DNA of 64,000 nt from Ensifer sp. IC3342 (lineage in GTDB: Bacteria > Pseudomonadota > Alphaproteobacteria > Rhizobiales > Rhizobiaceae): positions 42,690-106,689 of the forward strand of contig NZ_JADYVE010000014.1 in the NCBI RefSeq assembly GCF_020193655.1. The letters are read 5' to 3'. Positions within the stretch are counted from its first letter, which is position 1. Every line of letters starts with the position of its first letter. A program made the translations under genes and the position numbers. The notes under the pieces were generated by a model, which was not told the origin of the DNA, made no database searches, and saw nothing but the letters and a program-made list of their open reading frames with translations. Of the stretch, positions 36,665 to 46,238 are shown one piece after another.

Positions 36665-37786
36665 ATGGCTTCTCTTTTCGACCCGATTACGATCGGTGAC
36701 ATCACGCTCAACAACCGGGTCGTGATGGCTCCGCTCACCCGCAATCGCTCGCCGAAAGCGGTCCCCAATACGCTGAACGCAGCCTATTACGAGCAGCGCG
36801 CTTCCGCCGGCTTGCTGATTACGGAAGCGACGGCGATCACCCATCAGGGGCAAGGCTATGCGGACGTTCCGGGCCTCTATACGGCTGAGGCGCTCGAGGG
36901 ATGGCGGAAGGTGACGGATGCCGTTCACAAAGTTGGCGGCAAGATTGTCGTCCAGATGTGGCACGTCGGCCGCATCTCACACACCTCTCTCCAGCCAAAT
37001 GGCGGTCAACCCGTGGCTCCGTCGGCGATCCGGGCAAAGTCGAAGACCTATCTTGTCAACCCGGACGGAACCGGCAGCTTCGCCGAAACGTCTGAGCCCC
37101 GCGCGCTGGAGCTGGGGGAAATTGCCGGCATCGTCGAAGACTACCGCAAGGCCGCACGCGCCGCGATCGATGTCGGGTTCGACGGTGTCGAAATTCACGC
37201 CGCAAACGGTTATCTGATCGACCAGTTCCTTCGCTCCAGTTCCAACAAGCGCACAGACGCCTATGGCGGCCCGATCGAGAATCGCGCGCGCTTTCTCTTC
37301 GAGGTCGTTGACGTGATCACGAAGGAGATCGGCGCCGGCCGTGTCGGTATCCGCATTTCGCCGGTCACCCCGTCCAATGACGCCTTTGACCCGGAACCGC
37401 AGGCACTCTTCACCTACGTGGTGGAAAAGCTCGCTCGTTATCCGCTTGCCTATGTTCACATCGTTGAAGGTGCTACGGGCGGAGCGCGCGATCACCAGCA
37501 GGGCGATTACCCCTTCGACTACGCCGGGCTGCGCGCTGCTTACACCGCGGTCGGCGGCAAGGCTGCCTGGATGGCGAACAACGGATACGATCGCGACCTC
37601 GCCGTCAGAACCGTCGAAAGCGGTGAGGCCGATCTGGTCGCATTCGGTAAGCCGTTCATTGCCAACCCGGACCTCGTCCGCCGGTTAAAGGATGGCGCCC
37701 CGCTCAATGCGCCCGACCAGGCAACCTTCTACGGCGGTGGCGCCAGGGGATACACCGACTATCCGTTGCTCGAGGAAGTGGCTTGA
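36665..37786 (+). CDS. Old Yellow Enzyme-family alkene reductase (NemA-like)
   Basis: Product of 373 residues, an FMN-dependent (beta/alpha)8 barrel that reduces activated C=C bonds and nitro compounds with NADPH. Landmarks: FDPITIGDITLNNRVVMAPLTRNRS at the N-terminus, QMWHVGRISH for FMN binding, EIHAANGYLIDQFLRSSSNKRTDAYGG with the catalytic H-x-x-N pair, and FGKPFIANPDLVRR near the C-terminus. The start has GAAAGGAC upstream. It pairs with the ArsR regulator and is ended by the hairpin at 37804-37825. Confidence 0.93.
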   Translation: MASLFDPITIGDITLNNRVVMAPLTRNRSPKAVPNTLNAAYYEQRASAGLLITEATAITHQGQGYADVPGLYTAEALEGWRKVTDAVHKVGGKIVVQMWHVGRISHTSLQPNGGQPVAPSAIRAKSKTYLVNPDGTGSFAETSEPRALELGEIAGIVEDYRKAARAAIDVGFDGVEIHAANGYLIDQFLRSSSNKRTDAYGGPIENRARFLFEVVDVITKEIGAGRVGIRISPVTPSNDAFDPEPQALFTYVVEKLARYPLAYVHIVEGATGGARDHQQGDYPFDYAGLRAAYTAVGGKAAWMANNGYDRDLAVRTVESGEADLVAFGKPFIANPDLVRRLKDGAPLNAPDQATFYGGGARGYTDYPLLEEVA

Positions 37787-37803
37787 GACCTGAACACGAA
37801 CGG

Positions 37804-37825
37804 AGGGCCCCCGCGGGGGCCCTTT
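37804..37825 (+). terminator. intrinsic terminator after the Old Yellow Enzyme gene
   Basis: A perfect 9-bp stem AGGGCCCCC/GGGGGCCCT around a GC loop, followed by a short TTTC. It is very stable, with a weak T-tract. Confidence 0.75.
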
Positions 37826-37853
37826 CGAATAACGAAATGCTTATTCAGTCCTG

Positions 37854-38648
37854 ATGTTTGCTTCGTGGATTAAAAGATGGTCGCTCGTACCTGACGGCGA
37901 GACGATCACCACCCGTTCGAGCCAGCTGCTGCCGGTGCGCTGGCGCGGCCTACCGGCAATGCTCAAGGTTGCGCAGGAAGCAGAGGAAAAATTTGGCGGG
38001 CGGCTCATGCAATGGTGGGATGGTCACGGAGCAGCACGCGTCTATGCCGAGGAGGATGAGGCAATCCTGCTGGAACGCGCGGAGAGTCGGCGGTCCCTTT
38101 TCCACATGGCCATGACGGGCGGCGATGATATCGCGACCCGTGTCATTTGCCGCACGGTCGCCGCGCTGCATGCTCCCCGCTCGACGCCCCTTCCGGAACT
38201 CGTCCCGCTCGAGCGATGGTTCGCGGCACTGGAGCCGGTGGCGCGTGCCGAGGGCGGTCTATTCGAGATCTGCGCTGGCGCAGCAAGGGTGCTTTTCGCT
38301 GATCCTCATCCGCCGAGCGTGCTGCACGGCGACATTCACCATGGGAACATTCTCGACTTTGGCGAACGCGGCTGGCTCGCGATCGATCCAAAACGCCTCC
38401 GCGGCGAGAGTGGCTTCGACTACGCGAACCTTTTTTGTAATCCCGAGTTGCCGATCGTCACCGCTCCCGGCCGATTGGAGAAACAACTCGCTGTCGTGGC
38501 TGATGAGGCATCGCTCGACCCGCGGCGGGTTCTTCATTGGGTGCTCGCCTATGCCGGCCTATCGGCCGCCTGGTTTCTTGAGGACGGCGAAAGTGCCGAG
38601 CGTCCGCTTGCGATAGCGGAGATTGCCGCGGCTGCCCTGAACCGTTAA
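37854..38648 (+). CDS. APH(6)/hydroxyurea-type aminoglycoside phosphotransferase-like kinase
   Basis: Product of 264 residues with the aminoglycoside kinase fold of the StrB/Hur subgroup. The catalytic loop reads VLHGDIHHGNILDF (about 160-173) and the metal-binding segment WLAIDPKRLRGESGFDYANLF, where D-P-K-R-L-x-G-E is typical of this subgroup. Related proteins phosphorylate streptomycin or hydroxyurea; chromosomal copies in soil bacteria often have unknown natural substrates. It is 28 bases after the terminator and is probably cotranscribed with the GNAT gene downstream. Confidence 0.82.
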   Translation: MFASWIKRWSLVPDGETITTRSSQLLPVRWRGLPAMLKVAQEAEEKFGGRLMQWWDGHGAARVYAEEDEAILLERAESRRSLFHMAMTGGDDIATRVICRTVAALHAPRSTPLPELVPLERWFAALEPVARAEGGLFEICAGAARVLFADPHPPSVLHGDIHHGNILDFGERGWLAIDPKRLRGESGFDYANLFCNPELPIVTAPGRLEKQLAVVADEASLDPRRVLHWVLAYAGLSAAWFLEDGESAERPLAIAEIAAAALNR

Positions 38649-38715
38649 TGCTCACGGCGTTCTCGATGGCGCCGCGTCGCGGCGTTGTTGATCGAGAGCA
38701 GTCAGGGAGAGCAAC

Positions 38716-39225
38716 ATGCAGATCAGGGATGCGGCCGACGGCGATCTCGAAGCCATTCGCGACATCTACAACGATGCGGTGGCGAACACGACAGCGATCT
38801 GGAACCAGACGCTCGTGGATGTCGCCAATAGGGCAGCCTGGCTCAAGGCGCGAAAGTCGGCCGGTTTTCCTGTGCTCGTTGCCGTCTCCAACGCGGGCGA
38901 AGTCATCGGCTACGCTTCCTTCGGCGAATGGCGTGCCTTCGACGGCTATCGCCACACGGTCGAGCATTCGGTCTATGTGCGCAGCGACCGGCGCGGCGGC
39001 GGCGGCGGCCGGGCGTTGATGGCCGCGCTCATCGAGCGCGCCGAGGCACTTGGCAAGCATGTGATGGTTGCCGGGATCGAATCGAGCAACCTCCCCTCTA
39101 TCCGTTTGCACGAGCAGTTGGGCTTCGAGCAAACCGGCCACATGAAGGAAGTTGGCACGAAATTCGGCCGCTGGCTTGATCTGACCTTCATGCAGCTGAT
39201 CCTGCGCACCGGTTCGCCGAGCTGA
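38716..39225 (+). CDS. GNAT acetyltransferase, phosphinothricin/methionine-sulfone type
   Basis: Product of 169 residues. The start MQIRDAADGDLEAIRDIYNDAVANTTAIWN and the acetyl-CoA loop SDRRGGGGGRALM fit the Pat/Bar/YncA branch, whose members acetylate phosphinothricin, methionine sulfoximine or sulfone. SIRLHEQLGFEQTGHMKEVGTKFGRWLDL near the C-terminus is typical. It likely detoxifies an amino-acid analogue. GGGAGAGC lies upstream of the ATG. Confidence 0.88.
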   Translation: MQIRDAADGDLEAIRDIYNDAVANTTAIWNQTLVDVANRAAWLKARKSAGFPVLVAVSNAGEVIGYASFGEWRAFDGYRHTVEHSVYVRSDRRGGGGGRALMAALIERAEALGKHVMVAGIESSNLPSIRLHEQLGFEQTGHMKEVGTKFGRWLDLTFMQLILRTGSPS

Positions 39226-39298
39226 GATTGTCTTCGCCTGTTTTTCGTCATCGACGAAGATGCTATGTATGCTCACTCGATCGTTGGTGAGGAGCCGC

Positions 39299-40288
39299 AT
39301 GGTCGAACAGAGCAGAGCGGGCAGATGCCGCATCTGGGGCAACCGAATGGGACGTCTGGCGCGCGCTGCCGGGGCTGCGTTGCCGCTCGCTGTTGGCCTT
39401 TGCACGACCGTCTCCGGTATTGCCCAGGCCCGCACCGACGCCCCACCGGTCCCTGCGCGAAAGTGCCTCTATTCCGGCGTCTCGGCGGCAAACCCGTCTT
39501 TTCGTCTCTGCATCAGCCCCGACAATTTTGCCAGAGACGTTTGCGGCATCATTGAGCACTATGCCGAGGCAAACGACCTGCCCGCCCCTTTCTTCGCCCG
39601 GTTGATTTGGCGCGAAAGCCTTTTTCAACCGGACGCCATCAGCCCGAAGGGTGCCGAGGGAATTGCCCAGTTCATGCCGGCAACGGCAAAGCTGCGTGGC
39701 TTGTCGGACAGTTTCGATGCTGTGGCGGCGCTCGGCAAATCGGCGGAGTATTTGAGCGAGCTGAAGTCGCGCTATGGCAATCTTGGCTTTGCCGCAGCGG
39801 CCTACAATGCCGGCGAGGCGGGCCTTGAGCGCTTTCTCGAAAACGACCGGCTTCCCTACGAGACGCGCGACTACGTTTTGGCGATCACAGCCTATCACGT
39901 CGAAGACTGGCGCGACAATCCACCGAAGTTGCTCAATCTTGAGCTCGACAAGGGCAAGAGCTTCCTGGATGGCTGCGTCGCGCTGGCCAATACCCGTCGA
40001 TTGCGTGAGCTCGTCATAGCCGACGAGGCCGTCTGGGCGCCGTGGGGTGTCCAGCTCTCGGCGCATTATCAGAAATCCGTTGCGCAGCGCCTGTTCTTGC
40101 ACGCGGTGAAGAGGCTGCCGGCGCCAATCAACACCGAAAAGGCGGTCCTCGTGCGGGAGCGCAACGGCGCTTTCGGAGCGAGAAGACGCTACGCGGCCCG
40201 CATCGGCCGGCAGACGCGCGCCGAGGCAAACGAGCTTTGCGCCGCCATCCGCAAGAGTGGCGGCGCCTGCGTCGTTTTCAAGAACTGA
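39299..40288 (+). CDS. lytic transglycosylase (SLT domain), exported
   Basis: Product of about 329 residues. A signal peptide runs from about residue 17 (MGRLARAAGAALPLAVGLCTTVSGIAQA). The SLT domain shows the catalytic glutamate in IWRESLFQPDAISPKGAEGIAQFMP and the AAYNAGEAGLERFL motif. It should cleave peptidoglycan glycan strands in the periplasm. The C-terminus ends NELCAAIRKSGGACVVFKN, reminiscent of SPOR-type ends but too short to call. Start uncertain: 39299 (GAGGAG four bases upstream) or 39347. It overlaps the convergent next gene by 11 bases. Confidence 0.85.
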   Translation: MVEQSRAGRCRIWGNRMGRLARAAGAALPLAVGLCTTVSGIAQARTDAPPVPARKCLYSGVSAANPSFRLCISPDNFARDVCGIIEHYAEANDLPAPFFARLIWRESLFQPDAISPKGAEGIAQFMPATAKLRGLSDSFDAVAALGKSAEYLSELKSRYGNLGFAAAAYNAGEAGLERFLENDRLPYETRDYVLAITAYHVEDWRDNPPKLLNLELDKGKSFLDGCVALANTRRLRELVIADEAVWAPWGVQLSAHYQKSVAQRLFLHAVKRLPAPINTEKAVLVRERNGAFGARRRYAARIGRQTRAEANELCAAIRKSGGACVVFKN

Positions 40289-41303
40289 CGCTCAGGCGTC
40301 CCGGCGCGGTCGACAACCGCTTTCCGCAATCCCGCGGAAGGCAACCGAGCGAGGCGAGAGTTGCCGTAACTGCGTCGTCTATCTCCGTCAGCGGTTCCTC
40401 ACCGAGGGTGGCTATCAGCCGATCATTCCGCATCTCAAGCGGCTCGCGCCAAAGATAGCGCATTTCCCTGAGCTCCTTGAAAAGCGGCACGAAGGGCGAC
40501 GCAAAGGTCACGAGCCACCAGGGAAACCTTTTGACCTTGAGTCCAGGCTTCCCGACTGCGCGTCTGATGGCCGCAATCATCCTGGTGCCGTCGTCATCGA
40601 AGAAGCCGCGCATATGGTAGACCGCAAATGGCGGAAGGCTCTCCGCCCGCTCGATCAGCCTGATCATCGTCTCCGCGACATCCGGCAAATAGGCCCATTG
40701 GTGGGCAGTTCCCTTCTTCCCGGGATAGCTGATCGCCGTAAGCAGTCTTCCGGGCTTCACCAAGCCTTGAGAGAACCAGTTGTTGGCGGCGCCCGGGCCA
40801 AAGAAGTCCCCTGCACGCAGAATAATGACACGAACACCGGCTTCGGACGCAGCCTTCAGCCTTGCTTCCATTTCTCTGCGGATGGCGCCCTTTTCCGTTC
40901 GCGGGTTCTGTGGCGCATCTTCGTCAAGCACGGGGAACGCATCTGGTCCGAAATTGTAGATCGTACCGGGCAGGACGACGCGCGCACCGACAGACTTGGC
41001 GGCGGCGATCGTGTTATCGAGCATCGGCACTACGAATTTGGCCCAGTTATGATAGCCGGGTGGATTGACCGCGTGAATGATGACTGCTGCGCCCTCGGCT
41101 GCAGCTCTCACGTCGGCCGCGTTCATCGCGTCGCCCTGGATCCATTCGAAGGCCGGCGCTGTTTTGGACGCCTTCGCTGCGTCCCGGTTCAATGCTCGGA
41201 CCGTCCATCCGCGAAGGTGAAGACCGCGGGCGACCTCGCCGCCTATCCCGCCGGTTGCGCCCAGCACGAGCGCCGTTCCCGTCTTGTCCTGCGTTTCCGT
41301 CAT
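40278..41303 (-). CDS. NAD(P)-binding epimerase/dehydratase-like protein
   Basis: Product of 341 residues with an extended short-chain dehydrogenase fold. The N-terminal dinucleotide loop reads ALVLGATGGIGGEVARGL; the usual catalytic YxxxK is not obvious, so it is of the atypical NmrA/epimerase-like type. Middle segment VRVIILRAGDFFGPG is the conserved post-catalytic strand. Substrate unknown. Start 41303 has GAGAGAC directly upstream. It is divergent from a LysR gene, which probably controls it. Confidence 0.8.
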   Translation of the reverse strand: MTETQDKTGTALVLGATGGIGGEVARGLHLRGWTVRALNRDAAKASKTAPAFEWIQGDAMNAADVRAAAEGAAVIIHAVNPPGYHNWAKFVVPMLDNTIAAAKSVGARVVLPGTIYNFGPDAFPVLDEDAPQNPRTEKGAIRREMEARLKAASEAGVRVIILRAGDFFGPGAANNWFSQGLVKPGRLLTAISYPGKKGTAHQWAYLPDVAETMIRLIERAESLPPFAVYHMRGFFDDDGTRMIAAIRRAVGKPGLKVKRFPWWLVTFASPFVPLFKELREMRYLWREPLEMRNDRLIATLGEEPLTEIDDAVTATLASLGCLPRDCGKRLSTAPGRLSVSS

Positions 41304-41369
41304 GTCTCTCTCCATCGTCTTGGATGGAGTTGAGGATCGTCGGTATTCAGGCCAAACGGAATTGTCTAA

Positions 41370-41386
41370 ATAGCTATGGCAGCTAT
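41370..41386. promoter_or_regulatory. candidate LysR-type operator
   Basis: ATAGCT-ATGGC-AGCTAT, a 6-bp perfect dyad whose arms satisfy the T-N11-A rule of LysR binding sites. It lies between two divergent genes and covers an ATG at 41376, which argues that the LysR start is the later ATG at 41397. Confidence 0.6.
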
Positions 41387-41396
41387 ACTTAAATTT

Positions 41397-42290
41397 ATGA
41401 ACGAGGCTGAGCCGAGCTGGGATTTTTATCGCACCTTTCTAATGGTGCTGAGCGAAGGGTCGCTGTCGGCGGCAGCGCGCGAACTTGGGCTGACTCAGCC
41501 GACCGTGGGCCGTCACATCGACGCGTTGGAAGAAGCCGTCGGTTTCCCGCTGTTCACGCGCTCGCCGCAGGGGTTGCTGCCGACCGACGCAGCCCTGGAG
41601 CTTAAGCCCTATGCCGAGACCATGGCCGCCAGTTCGTCCGCCCTGCTCCGCGCTGCTTCCGGGCAGCATGGCGCGATTGGCGGAACCGTGCGCGTCAGCG
41701 CCAGCGAGGTGATCGGCGTCGAGGTCTTGCCGCCGATCCTTGCCGAACTCAACCAAGAATATCCGGACCTCTCCATCGAGCTTTCCGCATCGGACGCCGT
41801 CGAGGATCTTTTGCGCCAGGAGGCCGATATCGCCGTGCGCATGGTCAGACCGGAGCAGGATGCGCTAGTCGCTCTTCATATCGGCGCGGTGCCGCTCGGC
41901 TTCCACGCGCATCAGTCCTATCTCGACCGTCGCGGCGTACCTGAAACGATCGATGATCTCACCCGACACAGCCTGATCGGTTTCGATCGGCAAACCGCCG
42001 CAATCCGCGCCATCATGGCAAGGACGCCGAACTTGCCGTCAGCGCGATTTGCATTGAAGACCGACAGCAATGTCGCGCAGCTCGCGGCGATCCGCGCCGG
42101 ATTCGGCATCGGCATCTGCCAGAACGCCCTTGCAACCCGCGATCCTCAGCTTGTCCATGTGCTTGCCGACGCCTTCGAGGTGAAGCTCGAAACTTGGCTC
42201 GTGATGCACGAAAACCTGCGCGCGAGCCCGCGCTGCCGTGTTACATTTGACGCGTTGGCCAAGGGACTCAAAGCCTATATCCGGCAATAA
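41397..42290 (+). CDS. LysR-family transcriptional regulator
   Basis: Product of 297 residues. Helix-turn-helix at about 8-60 (FLMVLSEGSLSAAARELGLTQPTVGRHIDALEEAVGFPLFTRSPQG), then an effector domain with RVSASEVIGVEVLPPILAELNQEYPDL. The likely target is the divergent NAD(P)-binding gene plus its own gene, through the dyad at 41370-41386. An ATG at 41376 would add seven residues but sits inside that dyad. It converges with gyrA across a hairpin. Confidence 0.88.
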   Translation: MNEAEPSWDFYRTFLMVLSEGSLSAAARELGLTQPTVGRHIDALEEAVGFPLFTRSPQGLLPTDAALELKPYAETMAASSSALLRAASGQHGAIGGTVRVSASEVIGVEVLPPILAELNQEYPDLSIELSASDAVEDLLRQEADIAVRMVRPEQDALVALHIGAVPLGFHAHQSYLDRRGVPETIDDLTRHSLIGFDRQTAAIRAIMARTPNLPSARFALKTDSNVAQLAAIRAGFGIGICQNALATRDPQLVHVLADAFEVKLETWLVMHENLRASPRCRVTFDALAKGLKAYIRQ

Positions 42291-42311
42291 GCCAACGGAT
42301 GGATGTCAACG

Positions 42312-42339
42312 AAAAAGCCCGCCGGCAAGGGCGGGCTTT
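42312..42339 (-). terminator. intrinsic terminator of gyrA
   Basis: A 10-bp stem AAAGCCCGCC/GGCGGGCTTT with a six-base loop. On the minus strand it runs into TTTTT, ending gyrA transcription; for the rightward LysR gene it gives only TTT. Confidence 0.85.
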
Positions 42340-42356
42340 CAAGTCTTGTAGGCCAC

Positions 42357-45137
42357 TCAGTCTTCAGAAGCTTCAGGTGGCTCCGGAGCGACAACCTCGC
42401 CAAGCGCCGCTTCCACAACCTCGTCCTCGCCATCCGGCTCGCTGATCCGCTCGACCGAGACGACCTTCTCATCCTTGGCCGTCGAGAAGATCGTAACGCC
42501 CTTCGTTGCGCGGCTGGCCAGGCGGATGCCGTTGACGGGCACGCGTATGAGCTGACCGCCGTCGGAGACGAGCATGATCTGATCGTTGAGCTCGACTGGG
42601 AATGCGGCGACCAGTTCGCCGATTTCCGCCGTCTTCGACGTGTCGGTTGCGCGAATGCCTTTGCCGCCCCGGCCGGATGTGCGGAAATCGTAGGAGGAGG
42701 AACGCTTGCCGAAGCCTTTCACGGAGACCGTCAGCACGAACTGCTCGCGTGCCTTCAGTTCCTCGTAACGTTCGTTGGACAGCTCGCCGCCGTCGGTGAC
42801 TTCTTCGCCGACCAGTGCGATTTCCTCTTCCTCGCCGTTCGTCGTGCGACGCTCGGCCGCCGCGCGCTTCAGATAGGCCGCACGCTCCCAAGGCTCGGCA
42901 TCGACATGGCCGACGATCGCCATCGAGATAATCCGGTCGTTGTCGCCGAGCGAAATCCCGCGTACGCCGATCGAATTGCGGCCGGCGAAGACGCGCACGT
43001 CGGAGACAGGGAAGCGGATACATTGGCCGAGGGCCGTCGTCAGCAGCACATCGTCGAGCTCGGTGCAGGTGTCGACAGACAGGATTTCGTCGCCCTCCTC
43101 ATCGAGCTTCATCGCGATCTTGCCGTTGCGGTTGACCTGGACGAAGTCCGAGAGCTTGTTGCGGCGGACCGTGCCGCGCGTGGTCGAGAACATGACGTCC
43201 AGGTTTTCCCAGGTCGTTTCGTCCTCGGGCAGCGGCATGATCGTGGTGATGCGTTCGCCGGGTTCAAGCGGCAGCATATTGATCAGCGCCTTGCCACGCG
43301 ATTGCGGCGTCCCGATCGGCAGCCGCCAAACCTTCTCCTTGTAGACTATACCGCGCGACGAGAAGAACAGCACCGGCGTATGGGTGTTTGCAACGAACAG
43401 CCGGGTAACGAAATCCTCGTCCCGCGTTGCCATGCCGGAGCGTCCCTTACCGCCGCGGCGCTGTGCCCGATAGGTCGTCAGCGGCACACGCTTGATGTAG
43501 CCGAGATGGGATACGGTGACGACCATGTCCTCCTGGGCGATCAGGTCTTCGTCATCCATATCCGGACCGCCTTCGGCGATCTCGGTGCGGCGCGGCGTTC
43601 CGAACTCGTCACGGACGGCTTCCAGTTCCTGCTTGACGATGGCCATGATGCGCAAGCGCGACGAGAGGATATCGAGGTAGTCCTTGATTTCCTCGCCGAT
43701 CTTGTTGAGTTCGTCGCTGATTTCGTCGCGGCCAAGCGCGGTCAGACGCTGCAGGCGCAGGTCGAGGATGGCGCGGGCCTGCTCTTCCGACAGGTTGTAG
43801 GTGCCGTCCTCGTTGATGCGGTGACGTGGATCGTCGATCAAGCGGATCAGAGCATCGACGTCATGCGCCGGCCAGCGGCGCTCCATCAACTGCTCGCGGG
43901 CCGTCTGGGGATCGGGCGCGTGACGGATCAGCTTGATGACTTCGTCGATATTGGCAACCGAGATCGCGAGACCGACCAACACATGCGCGCGCTCGCGCGC
44001 CTTGCGCAGCAGGTATTTTGTTCTCCGGCTAACGACTTCCTCGCGGAATGAGACGAAAGCACGCAGCATGTCGAGCAGCGTCATCTGCTCCGGCTTGCCG
44101 CCGTTGAGCGCCACCATGTTGCAGCCGAACGAGGTCTGCAGCGGCGTATAGCGGTAGAGCTGGTTGAGGATGACCTCGGCATTGGCGTCGCGCTTCAGTT
44201 CGATGACGACGCGGTAGCCCTGGCGGTCGGATTCGTCACGCAGGTCCGAGATGCCTTCGATGCGCTTCTCGCGCACCAGTTCGGCCATCTTCTCGATCAT
44301 CGTCGCCTTGTTTACCTGATAGGGAATTTCGGTGATGATGATCTGCTCGCGATCGCCGCGCATCGGTTCGATATGGGCGCGTCCGCGCATGATGACGGAG
44401 CCGCGACCGGTCTCGTAGGCTTGGCGAATGCCCGAGCGACCGAGGATCAGCGCGCCGGTCGGGAAATCCGGCCCGGGAATGATTTGCATCAGTTCCGGCA
44501 ATTCGATCGCTGGATCGTCGATCAGCGCGATGCAGCCGTTGATGACTTCGCCGAGATTGTGCGGCGGGATGTTCGTCGCCATGCCGACGGCAATACCGCC
44601 TGCGCCGTTCACAAGAAGGTTCGGGAATTTCGCCGGGACGACGACCGGCTCATGCAGCGTGCCGTCGTAGTTGTCGCGGAAATCGACCGTTTCCTTGTCG
44701 AGATCGTCGAGCAGCGAATGCGCCGCTTTCTGCAGCCGGCACTCTGTATAACGCTCGGCTGCCGGCGGATCGCCGTCGACGGAACCGAAATTGCCCTGGC
44801 CGTCGATCAACGGCAATCGCAGCGACCAGTCCTGCGCCATGCGCGCCAGTGCGTCATAGATCGCCATGTTGCCGTGAGGGTGATATTTACCCATCACGTC
44901 ACCGGTGACGCGGGCGCACTTGACGTATTTTTTGTTCCAGTCGATGCCGAGTTCACTCATCCCGTAGAGGATGCGCCGGTGAACGGGTTTCAGACCGTCG
45001 CGCACATCGGGAAGTGCGCGGGAAACGATCACGCTCATGGCGTAATCGAGATAGGACCGCTGCATTTCCTCGATGATGGAAATCGGCTCGATGCCTGGCG
45101 GAGTCTTTCCGCCGCCGGGATTGCTTTGTTCAGTCAA
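42357..45137 (-). CDS. gyrA: DNA gyrase subunit A
   Basis: Product of 926 residues, the breakage-reunion subunit that supercoils DNA with GyrB. The catalytic tyrosine is Y130 in [10 protein letters not shown]. The C-terminal wrapping domain holds the GyrA box QRRGGKG and several blade repeats ([13 protein letters not shown]). It is longer than the E. coli protein, with an acidic tail ending EPPEASED. In the quinolone-determining region, [17 protein letters not shown], the positions equal to E. coli D82 and S83 are N90 and M91. Single gene with its own terminator. Confidence 0.98.
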   Translation of the reverse strand: MTEQSNPGGGKTPPGIEPISIIEEMQRSYLDYAMSVIVSRALPDVRDGLKPVHRRILYGMSELGIDWNKKYVKCARVTGDVMGKYHPHGNMAIYDALARMAQDWSLRLPLIDGQGNFGSVDGDPPAAERYTECRLQKAAHSLLDDLDKETVDFRDNYDGTLHEPVVVPAKFPNLLVNGAGGIAVGMATNIPPHNLGEVINGCIALIDDPAIELPELMQIIPGPDFPTGALILGRSGIRQAYETGRGSVIMRGRAHIEPMRGDREQIIITEIPYQVNKATMIEKMAELVREKRIEGISDLRDESDRQGYRVVIELKRDANAEVILNQLYRYTPLQTSFGCNMVALNGGKPEQMTLLDMLRAFVSFREEVVSRRTKYLLRKARERAHVLVGLAISVANIDEVIKLIRHAPDPQTAREQLMERRWPAHDVDALIRLIDDPRHRINEDGTYNLSEEQARAILDLRLQRLTALGRDEISDELNKIGEEIKDYLDILSSRLRIMAIVKQELEAVRDEFGTPRRTEIAEGGPDMDDEDLIAQEDMVVTVSHLGYIKRVPLTTYRAQRRGGKGRSGMATRDEDFVTRLFVANTHTPVLFFSSRGIVYKEKVWRLPIGTPQSRGKALINMLPLEPGERITTIMPLPEDETTWENLDVMFSTTRGTVRRNKLSDFVQVNRNGKIAMKLDEEGDEILSVDTCTELDDVLLTTALGQCIRFPVSDVRVFAGRNSIGVRGISLGDNDRIISMAIVGHVDAEPWERAAYLKRAAAERRTTNGEEEEIALVGEEVTDGGELSNERYEELKAREQFVLTVSVKGFGKRSSSYDFRTSGRGGKGIRATDTSKTAEIGELVAAFPVELNDQIMLVSDGGQLIRVPVNGIRLASRATKGVTIFSTAKDEKVVSVERISEPDGEDEVVEAALGEVVAPEPPEASED

Positions 45138-45466
45138 TGTTGATCACGATCTTTGTTCAGAATCAGTCGGTTTTTTATAGCCGAATGCGGCTCTAAGCGC
45201 CAATTTTTGCAGTTGGTTGTGAACAGTCTTTTGCCGCCAGAACAGGCTTTTCTAGGGCATTCGCCCGGAAATCTGATGAGATCCGCGCACGCCGCCTCTG
45301 CGCGCCCATGGCCCTGACGATCAACGCCACAATCCGCGCGTCGAAGCTGGTTTAAGCCATTGATCGACCTTTGGCTAGTCGCCCCTTTCCAAGCTCGCCG
45401 CGCTTGCCTAACAATGCATCCACGCCACCGGGAAAACCTGGGGTAGCAATCCGGAAGGGGATACGG
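45138..45466. other. gyrA-marC divergent intergenic region
   Basis: No gene recognised. It should hold the promoters of gyrA (left) and marC (right). An ATG at 45371 is in frame with marC but the extra 32 residues are polar and Pro/Ser-rich, unlike a membrane protein start. I found no clear palindrome. Confidence 0.45.
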
Positions 45467-46096
45467 ATGTTCAATGTCGATCTTTTGATCAATGCACTGA
45501 CAACCCTGCTTGTCACGCTCGATCCGCCAGGTCTTGCGCCGATCTTCCTAAGCCTTACCGTGGGTTTGAGCCGCCAGGAGCGTTTTCAAGTCGCCACCCG
45601 CGGCTCGATGATCGCGTTTTTCATCCTTGCCGCTTTCGCCCTCTTCGGTGACGGAATTCTCGGATTGCTCGGCATCTCGATTGGCGCCTTCCGCATTGCC
45701 GGCGGTCTGCTGCTCTTTTGGATTTCCTTCGAAATGATCTTCGAGAGGCGTCAGGAGCGGAAGGAAAAGACCGGCGAAGCCGCGGTCACCAAGGACCATA
45801 TTCACAACATCGCCGTCTTTCCCCTCGCCCTGCCTTTGATCGCCGGTCCGGGCGCGATTTCAGCCACGATCCTGCTTGGCAGTTCGTTTCCTTCCGTCAT
45901 CGACCGCGTCCAGCTCCTCATTGTCATCGCTGCGTCGATGGCGCTCTTGTTTCTGGCACTCGTGATCGCCGACCGCATCGACCGATTTCTCGGAGTCACG
46001 GGACGGGCGATCCTGACGCGCCTCCTCGGTGTCATCCTGGCTGCACTGGCGGTGCAGTTCGTCGTCGATGGCGTGCGGTCGGCTTTCCTGGCGTAG
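45467..46096 (+). CDS. marC: MarC-family integral membrane protein
   Basis: Product of 209 residues with six predicted membrane segments. The MarC signature is present: LLVTLDPPGLAPIFLSLT at residues 13-30 and the repeat-like VFPLALPLIAGPGAISATILL in the second half. MarC proteins were once thought to be linked to multiple antibiotic resistance; their role is not settled. Start 45467 has GGAAGGGG 10 bases upstream. A bidirectional terminator separates it from ssb. Confidence 0.9.
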   Translation: MFNVDLLINALTTLLVTLDPPGLAPIFLSLTVGLSRQERFQVATRGSMIAFFILAAFALFGDGILGLLGISIGAFRIAGGLLLFWISFEMIFERRQERKEKTGEAAVTKDHIHNIAVFPLALPLIAGPGAISATILLGSSFPSVIDRVQLLIVIAASMALLFLALVIADRIDRFLGVTGRAILTRLLGVILAALAVQFVVDGVRSAFLA

Positions 46097-46168
46097 CGCA
46101 CTTCCGATGGAGGGCCGAAGGTCGGCAGTTGCACCGGTACCGCCCAACCGCAGGGAGGGTTAATACGC

Positions 46169-46198
46169 AAAAAGCCGGTCCCTGGGACCGGCTTTTCC
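46169..46198. terminator. bidirectional terminator between marC and ssb
   Basis: A perfect 12-bp stem AAAAGCCGGTCC/GGACCGGCTTTT around a three-base loop (46170-46181 with 46185-46196). T-rich flanks on both strands suit both converging genes. Confidence 0.88.
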
Positions 46199-46238
46199 TG
46201 CTTTCAGCCAAAGGGTAGGCCGCCCGGAGCGGCAACCA

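Noticed and set aside
42303..44051. Plus-strand open frame of 582 codons opposite gyrA
   Set aside because: Antisense shadow of gyrA, including the terminator hairpin in its first codons.
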